Positions 14,077 through 14,685 of a stretch of 14,685 nt of DNA are shown here, piece by piece. This DNA comes from an uncultured Fretibacterium sp. (GTDB lineage: Bacteria; Synergistota; Synergistia; Synergistales; Aminobacteriaceae): contig NZ_CALIAA010000050.1 of NCBI RefSeq assembly GCF_938040765.1, positions 1-14,685 on the forward strand. Reading direction: 5' to 3'. The position numbers were made by a program, and so were the translations under genes. How positions within the stretch are numbered: the stretch's first letter is position 1; each line of letters begins with the position of its first letter. Below the pieces are notes generated by a model that saw only the letters and a list, made by a program, of their open reading frames with translations, was not told the origin of the DNA and did no database searches.

Positions 14077-14685
14077 TTAATAGCCCTTCAAAGTCAGGTT
14101 TCTGGCGGCCAGGGTCTCGTCCGGGCGCGCGATCATCGTGTTCTGAGGCGTGTTCTTGACCACGTCCGGGTTCGACTTCGCCTCCTCGGCGATCGCCTTC
14201 ATCGCGTCGATGAACCCGTCCAGGTCGCCCTTGGACTCGGTGTCCGTCGGCTCGATCATGATGGCGCTGTCAACCACCAGCGGGAAGTACGTTGTGGGCG
14301 GATGATAACCGCAGTCGATCAGGCGCTTGGCGATGTCCATCGTCGTCACGCCGTTCTTCTGCTGGATCGCGTCGTTGAAGATGACCTCATGCAGGCTGTC
14401 CTGCGGGAAGGGCAGGTTGTAGACCCCCTTCAGCCCCGCCTTGATGTAGTTGGCGTTGAGGACCGCCGCCTCGGTCGCCGCCTTGAGGTCGTGCCCCATG
14501 GTGCGCGTGTAGGCCAGTGCCCGCACCAGGACGGCGAAGTTGCCGAAGAACGCCTGAAGGCGTCCGATGGAGAGCGGCGAGTCGGAGCAGAGCGTGTAGC
14601 GGTCGCCCTCCTTGCAGATGCGGGGAGAGGGCAGGAAGGGCTCCAGAGCCTCGCCCGCCACAACGGGGCCCGCGCCGGGGCCGCC
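14077..14685 (-). CDS. gcvPB: Glycine dehydrogenase (decarboxylating) subunit 2, C-terminal part
   Basis: This is the last 202 residues of the PLP-dependent P-protein subunit that decarboxylates glycine and passes the aminomethyl group to lipoylated H protein. The 5' end lies beyond the right edge, and the frame is open right to position 14685. The visible part has the family signatures HEVIFNDAIQ, then a stretch beginning IDCGYHPPTTYFPLVV and continuing with IMIEPTDTESK, and the tail ending in LTLKGY. The full protein is usually around 480-490 residues in organisms with a split P protein, so less than half is seen and the PLP lysine is outside the window. The first in-window start-like codon (GTG, 14661) is internal, not the true start. 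The terminator and the lplA gene downstream complete the context. Confidence 0.95.
   Translation of the reverse strand, partial: GGPGAGPVVAGEALEPFLPSPRICKEGDRYTLCSDSPLSIGRLQAFFGNFAVLVRALAYTRTMGHDLKAATEAAVLNANYIKAGLKGVYNLPFPQDSLHEVIFNDAIQQKNGVTTMDIAKRLIDCGYHPPTTYFPLVVDSAIMIEPTDTESKGDLDGFIDAMKAIAEEAKSNPDVVKNTPQNTMIARPDETLAARNLTLKGY

Noticed and set aside
9191..14685. A joint betaine-to-glycine degradation pathway formed by the opuC-type importer and the glycine cleavage gene
   Set aside because: No demethylating or betaine-reductase genes are visible, and terminators separate the two units; adjacency alone does not support a pathway.
1..14685. tRNA, rRNA, CRISPR arrays, insertion sequences or attachment sites
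   Set aside because: No cloverleaf-like sequences, regularly spaced repeats, transposase or integrase motifs, or terminal inverted repeats were seen on either strand.

Overview
The window is GC-rich bacterial chromosome with tightly packed genes. A large AsmA/TamB-type envelope protein points to a diderm (outer-membrane) bacterium. The OpuC-type importer has the Firmicutes gene order, the glycine dehydrogenase is of the two-subunit kind (GcvPB), and lipoate is attached by an LplA-type ligase. Together these suggest an anaerobic amino-acid fermenter, most plausibly Synergistota. That assignment is inferred from gene content and base composition; no marker gene confirms it.

Layout. (1) Positions 1-3881, minus strand: the first 1293 codons of an AddA/RecB-like helicase-nuclease whose 3' end lies beyond the left edge. 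No plus-strand gene exists here; the long plus-strand reading frames are antisense shadows. (2) 3882-4231: a 350-bp divergent control region with a consensus -10 box, a 12-nt direct repeat, a perfect 18-nt palindrome and a possible 29-codon upstream ORF. (3) 4232-4738, plus: a YbaK/ProX-type aminoacyl-tRNA deacylase. (4) 4739-4972: a gene-free stretch with two degenerate copies of a module made of CGTTTGGGG followed by three DnaA-box-like 9-mers, next to an AT-rich inverted repeat. (5) 4973-8554, plus: the AsmA/TamB-like protein. (6) 8614-9129, minus: a GNAT acetyltransferase resembling E. coli YhhY, convergent with the previous gene. (7) 9191-12698, minus: a complete four-gene opuC-type operon (ATPase with two CBS domains, permease, binding protein, permease) for compatible-solute uptake, its genes overlapping or 37 nt apart. 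(8) 12962-13945, minus: lipoate-protein ligase, followed by a strong intrinsic terminator and probably a second one. (9) 14077-14685, minus: the C-terminal 202 residues of glycine dehydrogenase subunit 2, followed by its own terminator.

How the genes work together. The lipoate ligase beside gcvPB makes biochemical sense, because the glycine cleavage H protein needs lipoate. The opuC operon is a self-contained osmoprotectant importer whose ATPase carries the CBS pair and acidic tail associated with ionic-strength gating. The helicase-nuclease belongs to double-strand-break processing. The AsmA/TamB protein fits inner-to-outer membrane lipid transport or outer-membrane assembly. The most unusual non-coding signal is the duplicated DnaA-box-like module at 4805-4909, which could be a replication-origin element, a DnaA titration site or a DnaA-controlled promoter.
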